A DNA stretch of 64,000 nucleotides from Istiophorus platypterus (lineage: Eukaryota > Chordata > Actinopteri > Istiophoriformes > Istiophoridae), in assembly GCA_016859345.1 (NCBI GenBank), contig CM029115.1:14048001-14112000 (forward strand), in the 5' to 3' direction. Made by a program: the position numbers and the translations under genes. The notes beneath the pieces are model-generated. The model did not search any database. It was not told where the DNA came from and saw only the letters and a program-made list of their open reading frames with translations. Position 1 is the stretch's first letter. Each line of letters opens with the position of its first letter. Shown one piece after another: positions 63,530 to 64,000 of the stretch.

Positions 63530-64000
63530 CTAAACCCAGACACACAACAAAAATTCATAGTGGATTCAAGTTTTGCACAAATGCTTAACTCTGTTGGTCT
63601 CCACCATTATCTGGGTATTAAGCAACTAAATTTTCCCACAATGTTCACCAGCTAGTGTCTAATTGTGTCTTTTTTGCAGTATGAAACTGAGCAGATAGTG
63701 CAAAGAGGTATTATTAGAGAGTTTCCACTTAAAACAGCTTCCCACTATGGCCAAAAATTGTATTATGAAAGTTGTGGACCCAAACAAATAGCTGAAAGAA
63801 GCTAAAACGTTCTCTAGAGCGGAGTCCAAGAGTACTGCATAATTATGTGCTCATTGATACGAGCACCTTCTCACATACAAGTGATCCTATGTTAATAAAG
63901 TAATATCTAAATTAGCAATCAGTGTCAATATTTACTTGGCAGTTACTATAATAAAAAAAGTGATTATGTCTGAAGTAGTCTCCCAGCCGATACTATGTTC

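Noticed and set aside
1..64000. CRISPR arrays, bacterial operons, riboswitches and phage-type systems
   Set aside because: The window is vertebrate nuclear DNA; the only tandem arrays are microsatellites, with no spaced repeats.

Overview
The window is vertebrate nuclear DNA, almost certainly from a ray-finned (teleost, probably percomorph) fish. The evidence is split genes with consensus GT/AG introns, dinucleotide microsatellites, relics of fish-type LINEs (R2/NeSL-like and L2/Rex1-like), short dispersed repeats known from teleosts, and a limk2 - pik3ip1 neighbourhood that matches human 22q12. Three protein-coding genes were assembled from the sequence by eye, checking splice sites and phase at every junction.

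Layout. (1) 1-21.5 kb holds no gene I can recognise. It contains a long (CA)n tract, a CpG-rich promoter-like block at about 3.7-4.37 kb of unknown owner, AT-rich microsatellites, an R2-type non-LTR retrotransposon relic (4.78-5.96 kb) and an L2/Rex1-type LINE relic (15.2-16.1 kb). (2) 21,549-37,224, minus strand: a complete 13-coding-exon SLC6 (Na+/Cl- coupled) transporter gene encoding 594 aa. Its introns carry a second R2-type relic, a second L2/Rex1-type relic and several short dispersed repeats. (3) 37.2-42.1 kb is the divergent intergenic region. It has a CpG-rich block and a TATA/CRE/CCAAT promoter pointing right, followed by a probable non-coding exon that can splice to the limk2 start exon. 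(4) 42,100-59,842, plus strand: complete limk2 (16 coding exons, 665 aa) with LIM-LIM-PDZ-S/P-linker-kinase order and all catalytic residues. (5) 63,313-63,529, minus strand: the last coding exon of pik3ip1, tail-to-tail with limk2; the rest of that gene lies to the right of the window.

The SLC6 gene and limk2 are head-to-head; limk2 and pik3ip1 are convergent. LIMK2 is a Rho/ROCK-responsive cofilin kinase and PIK3IP1 a membrane inhibitor of PI3K. Their adjacency is conserved between fish and human, but nothing in the sequence shows shared regulation.

I found no clear undescribed biological system. The best leads are the SLC6 protein, which carries Asn where most family members have a substrate-site aromatic in TM6; the remote TATA/CRE promoter assigned here to limk2; and the ownerless CpG-rich block near 4 kb.
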